Assembly (NCBI RefSeq): GCF_902459805.1
Contig: NZ_CABPST010000010.1
Coordinates: 124,001 to 188,000, forward strand
Source of the DNA: Pandoraea bronchicola
GTDB taxonomy: Bacteria; Pseudomonadota; Gammaproteobacteria; Burkholderiales; Burkholderiaceae
Reading direction: 5' to 3'
Length of the DNA: 64,000 nucleotides
In this document: positions 42,942 to 50,396 of the stretch, one piece after another
Layout: each line of letters opens with the position of its first letter
How positions within the stretch are numbered: position 1 is the stretch's first letter
The notes under the pieces: generated by a model
What the model was told of the DNA's origin: nothing
Seen by the model: the letters and a program-made list of their open reading frames with translations, nothing else
Databases searched by the model: none
Translations under genes and position numbers: made by a program

Positions 42942-43540
42942 GGCCTGAATACCCCCTCCATCACCACCTCCTCGACCGGCCGCCGAACATTGGGCTGTTC
43001 GCGCTCTTGAAGGGGGGGCGGCAACACGCTCTTGTCCCCGATCCGGCCGATGGCGATGACCGTTTCAACCCGGAAGTTATCCGGTACGTTCAGCACCCCG
43101 GCAGCGTGCTCGACATCGAACCCCGCCATCGCATGCGCGTGCCAACCAAGCTTCGTCGCCTGCAGCGCGAGATAGGCCCACGCCGCGCCAGCGTCGAGCG
43201 AATGGCTGTAAGACGGACTCGGGCTAGGAGCGCCTGGAAGCTGTGCCGTGGTTGCAGAAACCAGCACGACCAAGGCGGACGCCCGCACCGCCCAACCCTG
43301 GTTCATGGGAACCAGGAGATTGAAAAGTCGCGACCACTCCGGTGTATCCCGGCGGGCGTAGATGAAGCGCCACGGCTGCGAATTGAACGAGGACGGTGCC
43401 CAGTGAGCAGCGTCGAAGATCGTCATCAGATCCTCTTCGGAAATGATGGCCTTGTCGTCAAAGGCCCGGGGCGACCAGCGGTCCAGAAAGATGGGGTCGA
43501 CGGCGTACGTCGACACACGGTTGTTTGAGGAAGTGGGCAT
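42938..43540 (-). CDS. Nitroreductase family protein
   Basis: The 200-residue FMN enzyme shows FLDRWSPRAFDDKAI, FDAAHWAPSSFNSQPWRFIY and a C-terminal VIAIGRIGDKSVLPPPLQER, typical of NfsB/malonic-semialdehyde-reductase-like nitroreductases. It may reduce free flavin, a quinone or a nitro or enone product in the same pathway. AGGAGA precedes the ATG at 43540. It lies between monooxygenase 2 and the FMN reductase. Confidence 0.9.
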   Translation of the reverse strand: MPTSSNNRVSTYAVDPIFLDRWSPRAFDDKAIISEEDLMTIFDAAHWAPSSFNSQPWRFIYARRDTPEWSRLFNLLVPMNQGWAVRASALVVLVSATTAQLPGAPSPSPSYSHSLDAGAAWAYLALQATKLGWHAHAMAGFDVEHAAGVLNVPDNFRVETVIAIGRIGDKSVLPPPLQEREQPNVRRPVEEVVMEGVFRP

Positions 43541-43565
43541 ATAGAAATTTCTCCTTTGAAAATAA

Positions 43566-44849
43566 TCAGCGCTGTGCCAAGCCGCCGGCAAACATGTTGA
43601 AAGGCGCAATGCCAAGGACATGCCGCCCCGCGATTTCCGCAGCCGGGTCCCGACGGATGGCCCCGTGGGTCAGCATCACTCGCACGTCCCGAGCGAAACG
43701 TTGGATGGGGTTGCGTAGGCTGACCGATGAAGAACCGATGCAGAGCTGCATCTCGTCGATCGCTTCGCCACAGAGGTTGGCGGCATGGACGATCGTCATC
43801 GTGGCGAGGGATTCCTCGCGAGGCGAGAAATCCTCTCCGCGGCGGGCTCGTGCATCGACCTCGTCGGCCGTCTGCATGATCAAGGCCTCGGCCGCCTGCA
43901 CCATGGCATAGACCCGCCCCGCAACGACCTGAGTCGACGGCATCGTCGCCACCGTTTCATAAGGCAGGTTGAATGGAACGCGCTTATTGGCCTGTTCGAC
44001 AAAGGAGTCAAGGCAGCCCCTGGCCATGCCGAGTGCAATCGCGATATTGGCGAGCGCCGTGGACAGCATCGTCCCCAGAGGACCCATGCGATAGGTCAGG
44101 CCCTCGTATTTCTGCGGCAGCGAGGCCAGGGCGGCGGGCAGGTCTGCGTGGCGCACCACACGGTATGCCGGGACGAAGAGTTTGTTGCGGGCGACGATGC
44201 TGTTGCTCGAACTCGCGGCCATGCCCATGACATGCCAATCGTCCAGGATCTCGTACTGATCTCGAGCGAGTAGCGCCAAACCGCGAACCGGCTTGCCATC
44301 TTCTTGCCACTCGATACCGACGACCGCCCACGCGGCATAGCTGCAGCCGCTGCCATACATCCACTTGCCCGTGACATGGAACCCATCGTCGGTGCGCGTG
44401 GCCTGGCCGACGATGGTGGAAAAGATCGACGCCCCGACCGCAGCCGGCCCGACCCAGTTCGGAAGCGTCGCGCTGACTTCATCGACCGCCTGCGGGCTGA
44501 AGGCAAGGACCATACGGATGCCGGACGCGGCGAAACCGCTCCAGCCTGCTGATCCGTCGGCATAGGACGCGGCGGCGATCACCTCGACGAGGTCGCGCGC
44601 ACCGAAAGCTGAGCCGCCAAACTTCTTCGGCAGCGTGATCCGGAAGAAACCGGTTTCATCCAGTGCACGCAACGCCTCCGGTACGAGGGCTGTCGCTTTT
44701 TCGCTCTCCCAAGCGGTGTCGCGCAGAAGGGGTGTCAATGCCTTGATCGCGTCGCGCATCTTCACTGCTTCGGGGCTCGGCCCCCTGACACCGACGGAGG
44801 CCGCGCTGGAACCGGCGTCGGTGTTTGCCGGCTTGCTGAGTTGGTTCAT
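43566..44849 (-). CDS. Acyl-CoA dehydrogenase-fold flavin monooxygenase 2 (group D)
   Basis: The 427-residue paralogue of the enzymes at 42313 and 51773 carries FFRITLPKKFGGSAFGARDL, TGKWMYGSGCSYAAWAV, DDWHVMGMAASSSNSIV and VMLTHGAIRRDPAAEIAG. Its first 20 residues (MNQLSKPANTDAG...) do not belong to the enzyme fold. They match the leader peptides at 35220 and 52595, so here the leader is fused in frame. It heads a minus-strand unit: monooxygenase 2, nitroreductase, FMN reductase, monooxygenase 1, possibly on to the TonB-type receptor and RibBX. Confidence 0.87.
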   Translation of the reverse strand: MNQLSKPANTDAGSSAASVGVRGPSPEAVKMRDAIKALTPLLRDTAWESEKATALVPEALRALDETGFFRITLPKKFGGSAFGARDLVEVIAAASYADGSAGWSGFAASGIRMVLAFSPQAVDEVSATLPNWVGPAAVGASIFSTIVGQATRTDDGFHVTGKWMYGSGCSYAAWAVVGIEWQEDGKPVRGLALLARDQYEILDDWHVMGMAASSSNSIVARNKLFVPAYRVVRHADLPAALASLPQKYEGLTYRMGPLGTMLSTALANIAIALGMARGCLDSFVEQANKRVPFNLPYETVATMPSTQVVAGRVYAMVQAAEALIMQTADEVDARARRGEDFSPREESLATMTIVHAANLCGEAIDEMQLCIGSSSVSLRNPIQRFARDVRVMLTHGAIRRDPAAEIAGRHVLGIAPFNMFAGGLAQR

Positions 44850-44926
44850 GTCGTTTTCATTGGGTTGTAGAAGCTGAGGTAGTGTCGCCAACGCAGCAGG
44901 AAAGCGAGGTCTCGGAGGGTTACGAC
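44826..44926 (-). repeat. Shared cassette copy E1
   Basis: This 101-bp stretch covers the start of monooxygenase 2 and about 75 bp upstream. By my count it differs from the copy at 52572-52672 at about 11 positions and has no gaps. Landmarks on the plus strand are GAGTTGGTTCATGTCG, GCTGAGGTAGTGTCGCC and GAGGGTTACGAC. Regulator 2 is divergent from it. Confidence 0.85.
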
Positions 44927-44975
44927 GATTCCACGACGGTCACGGCTTCGGCTGAGTTGAGTCGCTGCAGGCTCG

Positions 44976-44991
44976 TGACGTCATGTGACCT
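44976..44991 (+). promoter_or_regulatory. Putative operator upstream of TPR regulator 2
   Basis: TGACGTCA (44976-44983) is a palindrome abutting ATGTGACCT (44983-44991). The latter also occurs upstream of regulator 1 at 35345-35353. A CAATAGAAT element follows about 50 bp later in both. Confidence 0.45.
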
Positions 44992-45085
44992 AGCCACCGG
45001 CGGGCGTAGGTATATACCCCGTGCGTCGGGAGACGGGAAACTCAATAGAATCGAGTGGCCATCGTGTAGGACGTACGAAAAAAGT

Positions 45086-46684
45086 ATGCTTTCAGATTGC
45101 AATCCCTCTCTCGAACTGCAGAAAGAACGCATTGCTGCGGCGCTTCACGCCATAACGCACAGCGAAACCTTCCGTCGCGCGAAGCGTCTACGGCAGCTAT
45201 TGCAATATCTGGTGTCAGAAACCTTGGCTGGCCGCGGCGAACGGCTGAAACAGTTCACCATTGCCGTTGAAGCCTTCGGTCACGACGGCGACTTTCACCC
45301 GCAACTTCAGACCAGCGTGCGAACCGAGGCGTGGCGTTTGAGATCCCGCCTGGAGGTCTATTTTCAAACTGAAGGGGTGAACGATGAGGTGAGAATCTCA
45401 TTGCCAAAGGGCGGCTTCATGCCAACCTTCAGGTTTGAGAGAAAAGACAATGAGCCGGCGGCGCTGCAGCCGCTCGCCCGCCAAGCCATCGCGACACGGC
45501 TGCTGATTCTCCCGTTCTCAGGCTTGAGCATCCACGATTCAGACATCGTGACGGCGTTTCACGATGAAATCAGCCTGTGTCTGGCCAATCTACCGAGCAT
45601 GGTGGTGCTTTCCCGGAACTCCAGCGAAGGGTTTGGTCAGATCGAGAACGCGTTGCCGCATGCCCTGCGAGTATCTCAGGCTTCCTACGTGATGGAGGGC
45701 AGTCTGTTCCGCCAAGGGCAGACCTATCGATTGAATCTGCGAATCATTGATCCGAACCAGGATGTGACCGTCTGGTCCGCACGTCATGAACAACATGTGG
45801 AGGACGTGATCGCCTTTCAAAGACGGGTTGCCACAGACGTTGCGGCTTCGGTGCAATCCTGGCTGCGTTCCCGCCCGCCGTCGATCACGGTGGAAGACGA
45901 CATGGCCCCGCGTCATGTATTACGCGACAACGTGTTGCTGCGTGAGTATCTCCGTCGCGCGATTCGGGACCGCACCGCGGGCGAGCAGGTGGCGCTCGGG
46001 CTGGGCTGCCTCACGTCCGGCCGTATCGACGAAGCGGCACGGATGTTCAACCAAGCGATCATGGCCAATCCGGCAGACGGTCTGCCGCATACCGTCATGG
46101 GATTGGGACACCTTCAATCCGGCCGATTGCAGGACGCATTCCAAGCCGCAGAACGCGGGGTAGAACTCGCTCCGCGGTCCGCATTTGCGCATTCATCGCT
46201 GGCTGCCATCTGCATGCACATGCGCGACTTTGACGGTGCAATCGTATTTGCCCAGAGGTCGGTGGCTCTGGCGCCCGAGTTCGATGTGGCCAAGCTGTTG
46301 CTGGGCGATTGCTTTCTCTATGCAGGATTCCATAAGACAGCGATCGCCCAACTGGAAGAGGTATGCCGCCTGGTGGATGAACATCCCGTGGCTTTGGCGC
46401 ACCTCGGCTACGCCTACGCGCGCAGCGGAAGAGAAATCGAAGCGAGACGTCTTCTGAGCGTCCTGCAAGAAGGCCGTCATCGACCGGATGACGCCAACTT
46501 TGCGGCCATGACCTTGATCCACACCGGACTCGGAGATGTCGAACAGGCGTTTCAATGCCTGGATTGTGCTTTGACGTCCCGCAACCAGATGCAGGAACTG
46601 CCGTTACTCACCTCGCCTGCTTATGATGGCCTCCGAGCGCATCCGGCGTTCAACTCCATGGCGAGCCGTTTGAACGTTTCTTAG
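45086..46684 (+). CDS. TPR-containing putative transcriptional regulator 2
   Basis: The 532-residue paralogue of the protein at 35434 has the same three parts: RLRQLLQYLVSETLAGRGER and VRISLPKGGFMPTFR in the first, YVMEGSLFRQGQTYRLNLRI in the TolB/FlgO-like middle, and C-terminal TPRs (LGLGCLTSGRIDEAARMFNQ). I start at MLSDCNPSLELQ (45086); the frame is open upstream into cassette E1 but is not conserved there. It is divergent from monooxygenase 2 and convergent with a ribBX remnant, as its paralogue is with intact ribBX. Confidence 0.75.
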   Translation: MLSDCNPSLELQKERIAAALHAITHSETFRRAKRLRQLLQYLVSETLAGRGERLKQFTIAVEAFGHDGDFHPQLQTSVRTEAWRLRSRLEVYFQTEGVNDEVRISLPKGGFMPTFRFERKDNEPAALQPLARQAIATRLLILPFSGLSIHDSDIVTAFHDEISLCLANLPSMVVLSRNSSEGFGQIENALPHALRVSQASYVMEGSLFRQGQTYRLNLRIIDPNQDVTVWSARHEQHVEDVIAFQRRVATDVAASVQSWLRSRPPSITVEDDMAPRHVLRDNVLLREYLRRAIRDRTAGEQVALGLGCLTSGRIDEAARMFNQAIMANPADGLPHTVMGLGHLQSGRLQDAFQAAERGVELAPRSAFAHSSLAAICMHMRDFDGAIVFAQRSVALAPEFDVAKLLLGDCFLYAGFHKTAIAQLEEVCRLVDEHPVALAHLGYAYARSGREIEARRLLSVLQEGRHRPDDANFAAMTLIHTGLGDVEQAFQCLDCALTSRNQMQELPLLTSPAYDGLRAHPAFNSMASRLNVS

Positions 46685-46698
46685 CCTCGGCAAGCGAC

Positions 46699-46791
46699 TT
46701 ACTTCGCCAACTCGTCGATTCGGCGTTCACTCAGCACTGACAACGCATCTCTGGAGACGGCCACCAAGCTGTTCTGGCGATTCGAGCGCAG
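46699..46791 (-). pseudogene. 3' remnant of a second ribBX
   Basis: The minus-strand frame ending at a TAA at 46699 reads RQNSLVAVSRDALSVLSERR. The end of the intact RibBX is [19 protein letters not shown]. Only about 30 codons remain. It sits just downstream of regulator 2, exactly where intact ribBX sits relative to regulator 1. Confidence 0.75.
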
Positions 46792-46805
46792 CGATGACTC
46801 GCTGA

Positions 46806-47060
46806 ACTCCGAGTCGCCACGCACGGGTCTGGAAGCTCTCGTTGCAGAAACGTTTCGTGGTTTGCCACCGCTCTGATGATCCCTCCGGCATTCATCGTCG
46901 CAGAAGGCGATAGGGGGGGGATTGCAGGGCAATTCCCCCAACCTGAACCAGACGATCCAACGCGTACTTGTCCGTTCTTCGTTTTCGATGCCTATCGCGT
47001 TCGCGACGGAAAACTGGTCGAACATTGGAGCGGCATCAACAAGATTGCGCCGCCAGGGCC
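46806..47060 (+). pseudogene. SnoaL-like protein pseudogene
   Basis: The DNA aligns with the intact gene at 53084: TGLEALVAETFRGLPPL then, in another frame, MIPPAFIVAEGD and VFDAYRVRDGKLVEHWSGIN. By my count a 16-bp deletion at about 46876 shifts the frame and creates TGATGA stops. A run of eight G at 46913-46920 replaces ATGGTAGTG-like sequence without changing length. The 5' third is missing, cut off by the ribBX remnant. Confidence 0.8.
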
Positions 47061-47180
47061 CCTCGGTAATCAAGGTCGCCGCGCCGATCGTGGTCATGCT
47101 TATCGCGTCGGTGTAGTTGAAGGCCATGGGTCAACGACATCGCGGCTGCTGTCGTTCGAGCGGACACTTGACCGAAGAGA

Positions 47181-47825
47181 TTAAGGGATCGCCGTCAGGA
47201 AGTGCCCCAGGCGCTGGTGCTTGGTCTGCAGGTAGCGGCGGTTGTGCGACTGCGCCGGCACCTCGTGCGCACTGCGCTCCAGCACTTCGATGCCGGCCGA
47301 TTCCAAGGCTGCGACCTTGCGCGGGTTATTGCTCATCAGCCGCACCGAGCTAAAGCCCAACTGCTTGAGGATGGCCACGGCGACGCCATAGTCGCGCGAA
47401 TCCACCGGATGGCCGAGAGCGCGGTTGGCGTCCACCGTGTCCAGGCCCCGGTCCTGCAGTTGGTAGGCCGCCAGCTTCTGCGCCAGACCGATGCCGCGGC
47501 CCTCATGGCCACGCAGGTAGATCAGCAGGCCTCGGCCTTCCCTTGCGATGCGCTCCAGCGCGAGCGTGAGCTGGGGGCCGCAGTCGCAACGCAGCGAGCC
47601 GAAGAGGTCGCCGGTAGCGCATTCGGAATGCATGCGCAGCAGCACACCGGCCGGTGTGCCGACTGCGGTCGGCTGGTCGAGCCCGAGGCTGAGCACCACG
47701 TGTTCGAGGGCATCCCCCTCGCGCAGGTAAACCTGGGCGAGGAACTCGCCATGAACCGTGGGCAGGGGGGCTTGGCCGGCGCAGCGGATGCTTGGAATCA
47801 ACGAGGCAGGGACGGTCTGAGTCAT
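47181..47825 (-). CDS. ribA: GTP cyclohydrolase II
   Basis: The 214-residue enzyme opens GTP for riboflavin synthesis. All three zinc cysteines are in RMHSECATGDLFGSLRCDCG, the catalytic block is YLRGHEGRGIGLAQKL, and TNNPRK-like MSNNPRKVAALE is near the end. It provides the activity missing from RibBX. It lies 62 nt downstream of the MFS gene in the unit headed by cassette E2. A stand-alone ribA in an accessory locus suggests extra flavin demand. Confidence 0.95.
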   Translation of the reverse strand: MTQTVPASLIPSIRCAGQAPLPTVHGEFLAQVYLREGDALEHVVLSLGLDQPTAVGTPAGVLLRMHSECATGDLFGSLRCDCGPQLTLALERIAREGRGLLIYLRGHEGRGIGLAQKLAAYQLQDRGLDTVDANRALGHPVDSRDYGVAVAILKQLGFSSVRLMSNNPRKVAALESAGIEVLERSAHEVPAQSHNRRYLQTKHQRLGHFLTAIP

Positions 47826-47887
47826 CGGAAAGCAGAGATTGTTGCGCCAGGTGTCGGCGTCGCGCGGCTCGACGCCACTACCTTCGA

Positions 47888-49459
47888 TTACGAAAGTGGA
47901 TCGCTGTTCTCAACCACGCCCACCCACGGCCTCGGGTACTTCGGGAGCAGAGCGGCGAGAATGACAGCGATCACGCCGCTTCCGGTGAGTATCAGCAGGG
48001 GAACGGCGTAGCTGCCGGAAGCCGCCTTGATCACGGTGACGAGGAATGGGGACAGTGCCAGAATCGGCGACGTGATCGCAAGGGTCAGACCTTGCAATGC
48101 AGCGAACGATTTCAGTCCGAAGTACCTCGCTATCAATGTGGGGCCGAGTGTCGATTCTGCGCCGCTTGCGAAACCGAGGAATGCCATGGAGACGTAAAGA
48201 AGCACTACAGAGCCGGTATTGACGAGCGCCAGCGCCAGACCGACCGGCACCGTCGCGAGGAGCGCCGCCACGACCCATGGATGGCTGGCCCGATCAAGTA
48301 CGGCCCCGGCGGCGAGTAATCCGATAACCGACGTACTGAAGAGCACGGACAGCGCGAGGGACACCGTTGCTGGATCGATGCCGCTCTGCCCGTAAAAGTC
48401 CACCGCGGTCATGCGCATCGCAATCGGTCCCGCGGCGGACAGTATGAGGAACAGCGTAATGAAGATCCATGCGCGCGTCGGTATTGCCTTTTTAAACGGC
48501 ACACCCGGCAGATTGACATCCACGGTTTTCGGCATGGTCACAACGGGTGTCGGCTTCGGTTCGGATATGAGCCAGAGCACAGCCGGGATGCCGATGACGG
48601 CGATCGCGATTGCAATCAAATGGTAGGTACCGTCCCAGCCGAATCCCGTAAAGACACCTGGGTTGACAGCAGAAAGCCCCCCGTGCACTGCAGCAAGATT
48701 GCCATCCAGAGCCGGCACGGCCCCATCCAGCGACCGATGTGCACTCGATGGCGCGGCCCCGTTGACGCCCGGCATCATCGAGAGCGACACCGCAGCATTG
48801 CCGTTCACCAGCCACTGGAGCAGCGGAGAGAAGACAGCGCTGAAGAGGCTGGATGCGACTCCGATAAGGCCAAATCCGACCCCGCGGTGTTCGGGAAACC
48901 ACTCAGAGATAACTTTGAACGCTATGCCCAGGCTTGCACTGAACCCAGAGATCGACGCGAGAACGAGGAGTGTTCCCAGTAGCCAGGTCGTACCTGCAAA
49001 GAAGGGGACGATCCCCGTGAGGATCGCGTACAGGATAATCGCAGGAAGCGCAACGCGGCGAACCCCCAGCTGATCTGCCCATCGTCCAGCGAGAGGCAGG
49101 ACGAGCGGGCCGAGGATCAGCGGCAGGGTGGCGAAGATAAGCATCGCTAGCGGCAGTGGCGCGCCTGTCTTCATCGCGAATGCTGGCACCACGAACGGGG
49201 TTAACGCTGAGAGGCCGGCGGGGCCCATAGCCACGAGGAGGAGGCTTCCGATGAGTGCAGCCTTGGCTCGACCTGGCACCATCATGAATTCGGCGAGGTA
49301 CTGTTTCAAACTGAGCTTCGGCGGAGCGCCGTCGTCCGTCTGTGTCGTCCCGGTTCGGGGCTCGGAGCCAGTGACACCGACGCAGGCCGCGCTGGAACCG
49401 GCGACGAAGTCTGCCGGCTTGACGAGCTGGTTCATGTCGTTTTCGTTGAGTTGGTTCAT
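47888..49459 (-). CDS. MFS transporter with fused cassette leader
   Basis: The protein (523 residues from 49459, or 515 from the second ATG at 49435) has about 12 helices starting AALIGSLLLVAMGPAGLSAL and motif A LAGRWADQLGVRRVALP. A large extracytoplasmic or loop insertion of about 55 residues (SMMPGVNGAAPSSAHRSLDG...) sits after helix 6. The first 20-25 residues are the MNQL...KPADFVAGSSAACVG leader fused to the transporter. The substrate is unknown; the linkage to ribA and flavin enzymes suggests a pathway substrate, product or flavin. Confidence 0.82.
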   Translation of the reverse strand: MNQLNENDMNQLVKPADFVAGSSAACVGVTGSEPRTGTTQTDDGAPPKLSLKQYLAEFMMVPGRAKAALIGSLLLVAMGPAGLSALTPFVVPAFAMKTGAPLPLAMLIFATLPLILGPLVLPLAGRWADQLGVRRVALPAIILYAILTGIVPFFAGTTWLLGTLLVLASISGFSASLGIAFKVISEWFPEHRGVGFGLIGVASSLFSAVFSPLLQWLVNGNAAVSLSMMPGVNGAAPSSAHRSLDGAVPALDGNLAAVHGGLSAVNPGVFTGFGWDGTYHLIAIAIAVIGIPAVLWLISEPKPTPVVTMPKTVDVNLPGVPFKKAIPTRAWIFITLFLILSAAGPIAMRMTAVDFYGQSGIDPATVSLALSVLFSTSVIGLLAAGAVLDRASHPWVVAALLATVPVGLALALVNTGSVVLLYVSMAFLGFASGAESTLGPTLIARYFGLKSFAALQGLTLAITSPILALSPFLVTVIKAASGSYAVPLLILTGSGVIAVILAALLPKYPRPWVGVVENSDPLS

Positions 49460-49536
49460 GTCGATTTCATTGGGTTGGAGACGCTGAGGTAGTGTCGCCA
49501 ACGCAGTAGGAAAACAAAGTCTCAGAGGGTTACGAC
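49412..49536 (-). repeat. Shared cassette copy E2 with internal duplication
   Basis: This copy is 125 bp, 24 bp longer than E1 and E3. The extra is an in-frame duplication around the start codon: GAGTTGGTTCATGTCG-like sequence occurs twice (ATGs at 49459 and 49435), giving MNQLNENDMNQL in protein. The remainder matches E1 and E3 closely, including GCTGAGGTAGTGTCGCC. Confidence 0.85.
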
Positions 49537-49764
49537 ACTGAGCTTGCCCCGGCAAAACGAATCTCTTGCTGAGCGTTTAAACTCAAGCCTGACCCGTGTT
49601 GGGATTGGCCAAGCTGACCTGGTGTCGACCTGTCGATCGGTTCCGGCATTCCCCGAGCGTTGCCGGACTCACCGTCTGTGACCCGATAGACGCTTTGTAC
49701 TGCACCATGAGTGTCCTGTCCTGCGAGTGGGGTTGGCGTTGCGCCCACGACAATGGATACAAGC

Positions 49765-50130
49765 ATGGAACAAAACGAAGTGATTCGGAGCGTTGACACG
49801 CATCTGAATACACATGTCGGGGCTGTGATCGGCGACACGGGCAGGCTTCTTGGAACGCTATCGGTCTCGACCGGCAGGGCTGGATATCTCGATCTGTTGA
49901 CATGGGCGAATTCGTTTGGCTCTTTACGAATCGAAGTGTTGGAAGTCAATCGTCCCGGTCTGCAATCAACGCCTTATGGACCATTGCCATGGTTCGGATG
50001 CGCAGCGATCCGCACACCCGCGCCTATGTCGAGCGCCGGACGAAGGAAGGCATGTCCAGCAAGGAAATCCACCACTGCCTGAAGCGCTATATCGTCCGGG
50101 AGTGGTACCCGCTCATTCTGAGCCGAGCTG
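49765..50130 (+). pseudogene. IS110-family transposase remnant, internally deleted
   Basis: The N-terminal part reads MEQNEVIRSVDTHLNTHVGA and TGRAGYLDLLTWANSFGSL, typical of the IS110 DEDD domain. It then jumps to VLEVNRPG and, in another frame, to the C-terminal MVRMRSDPHTRAYVERRTKE and HCLKRYIVREWYPLIL. Most of the catalytic and middle region is lost, so it cannot be active. Confidence 0.75.
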
Positions 50131-50159
50131 GCCGATTCGACCTCTTCTGCTTGACATAG

Positions 50160-50395
50160 GGGCGTCAACGCGCCGACCGAAAGCCTGTGGGGTTCGCTGA
50201 ACGTTGCACGCCGGCATGGCCGGAACTTCGCCACCCGGCGTGCGGCCATGGATGAAATCGTTGACTGGCTTGGCCTTTGTAATTCGCGCCGGCTACGTCA
50301 GCCCCATGACGTTCGAGAAAAACTGGTTCGCTGCTCGGCAGGGGCGAGCCGCGTCAATCTCTCTGCTATAGGATTCGTGAAACAGGGGCAAGGTC
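50160..50395 (+). pseudogene. IS3-family OrfB C-terminal remnant
   Basis: NAPTESLWGSLNVARRHGRN and RRAAMDEIVDWLGLCNSRRL match the end of an IS3-type DDE transposase. About five codons (HSTLG in relatives) are missing and the frame shifts to YVSPMTFEKNWFAARQGRAA. It abuts the IS110 remnant. Confidence 0.75.
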
Positions 50396-50396
50396 A

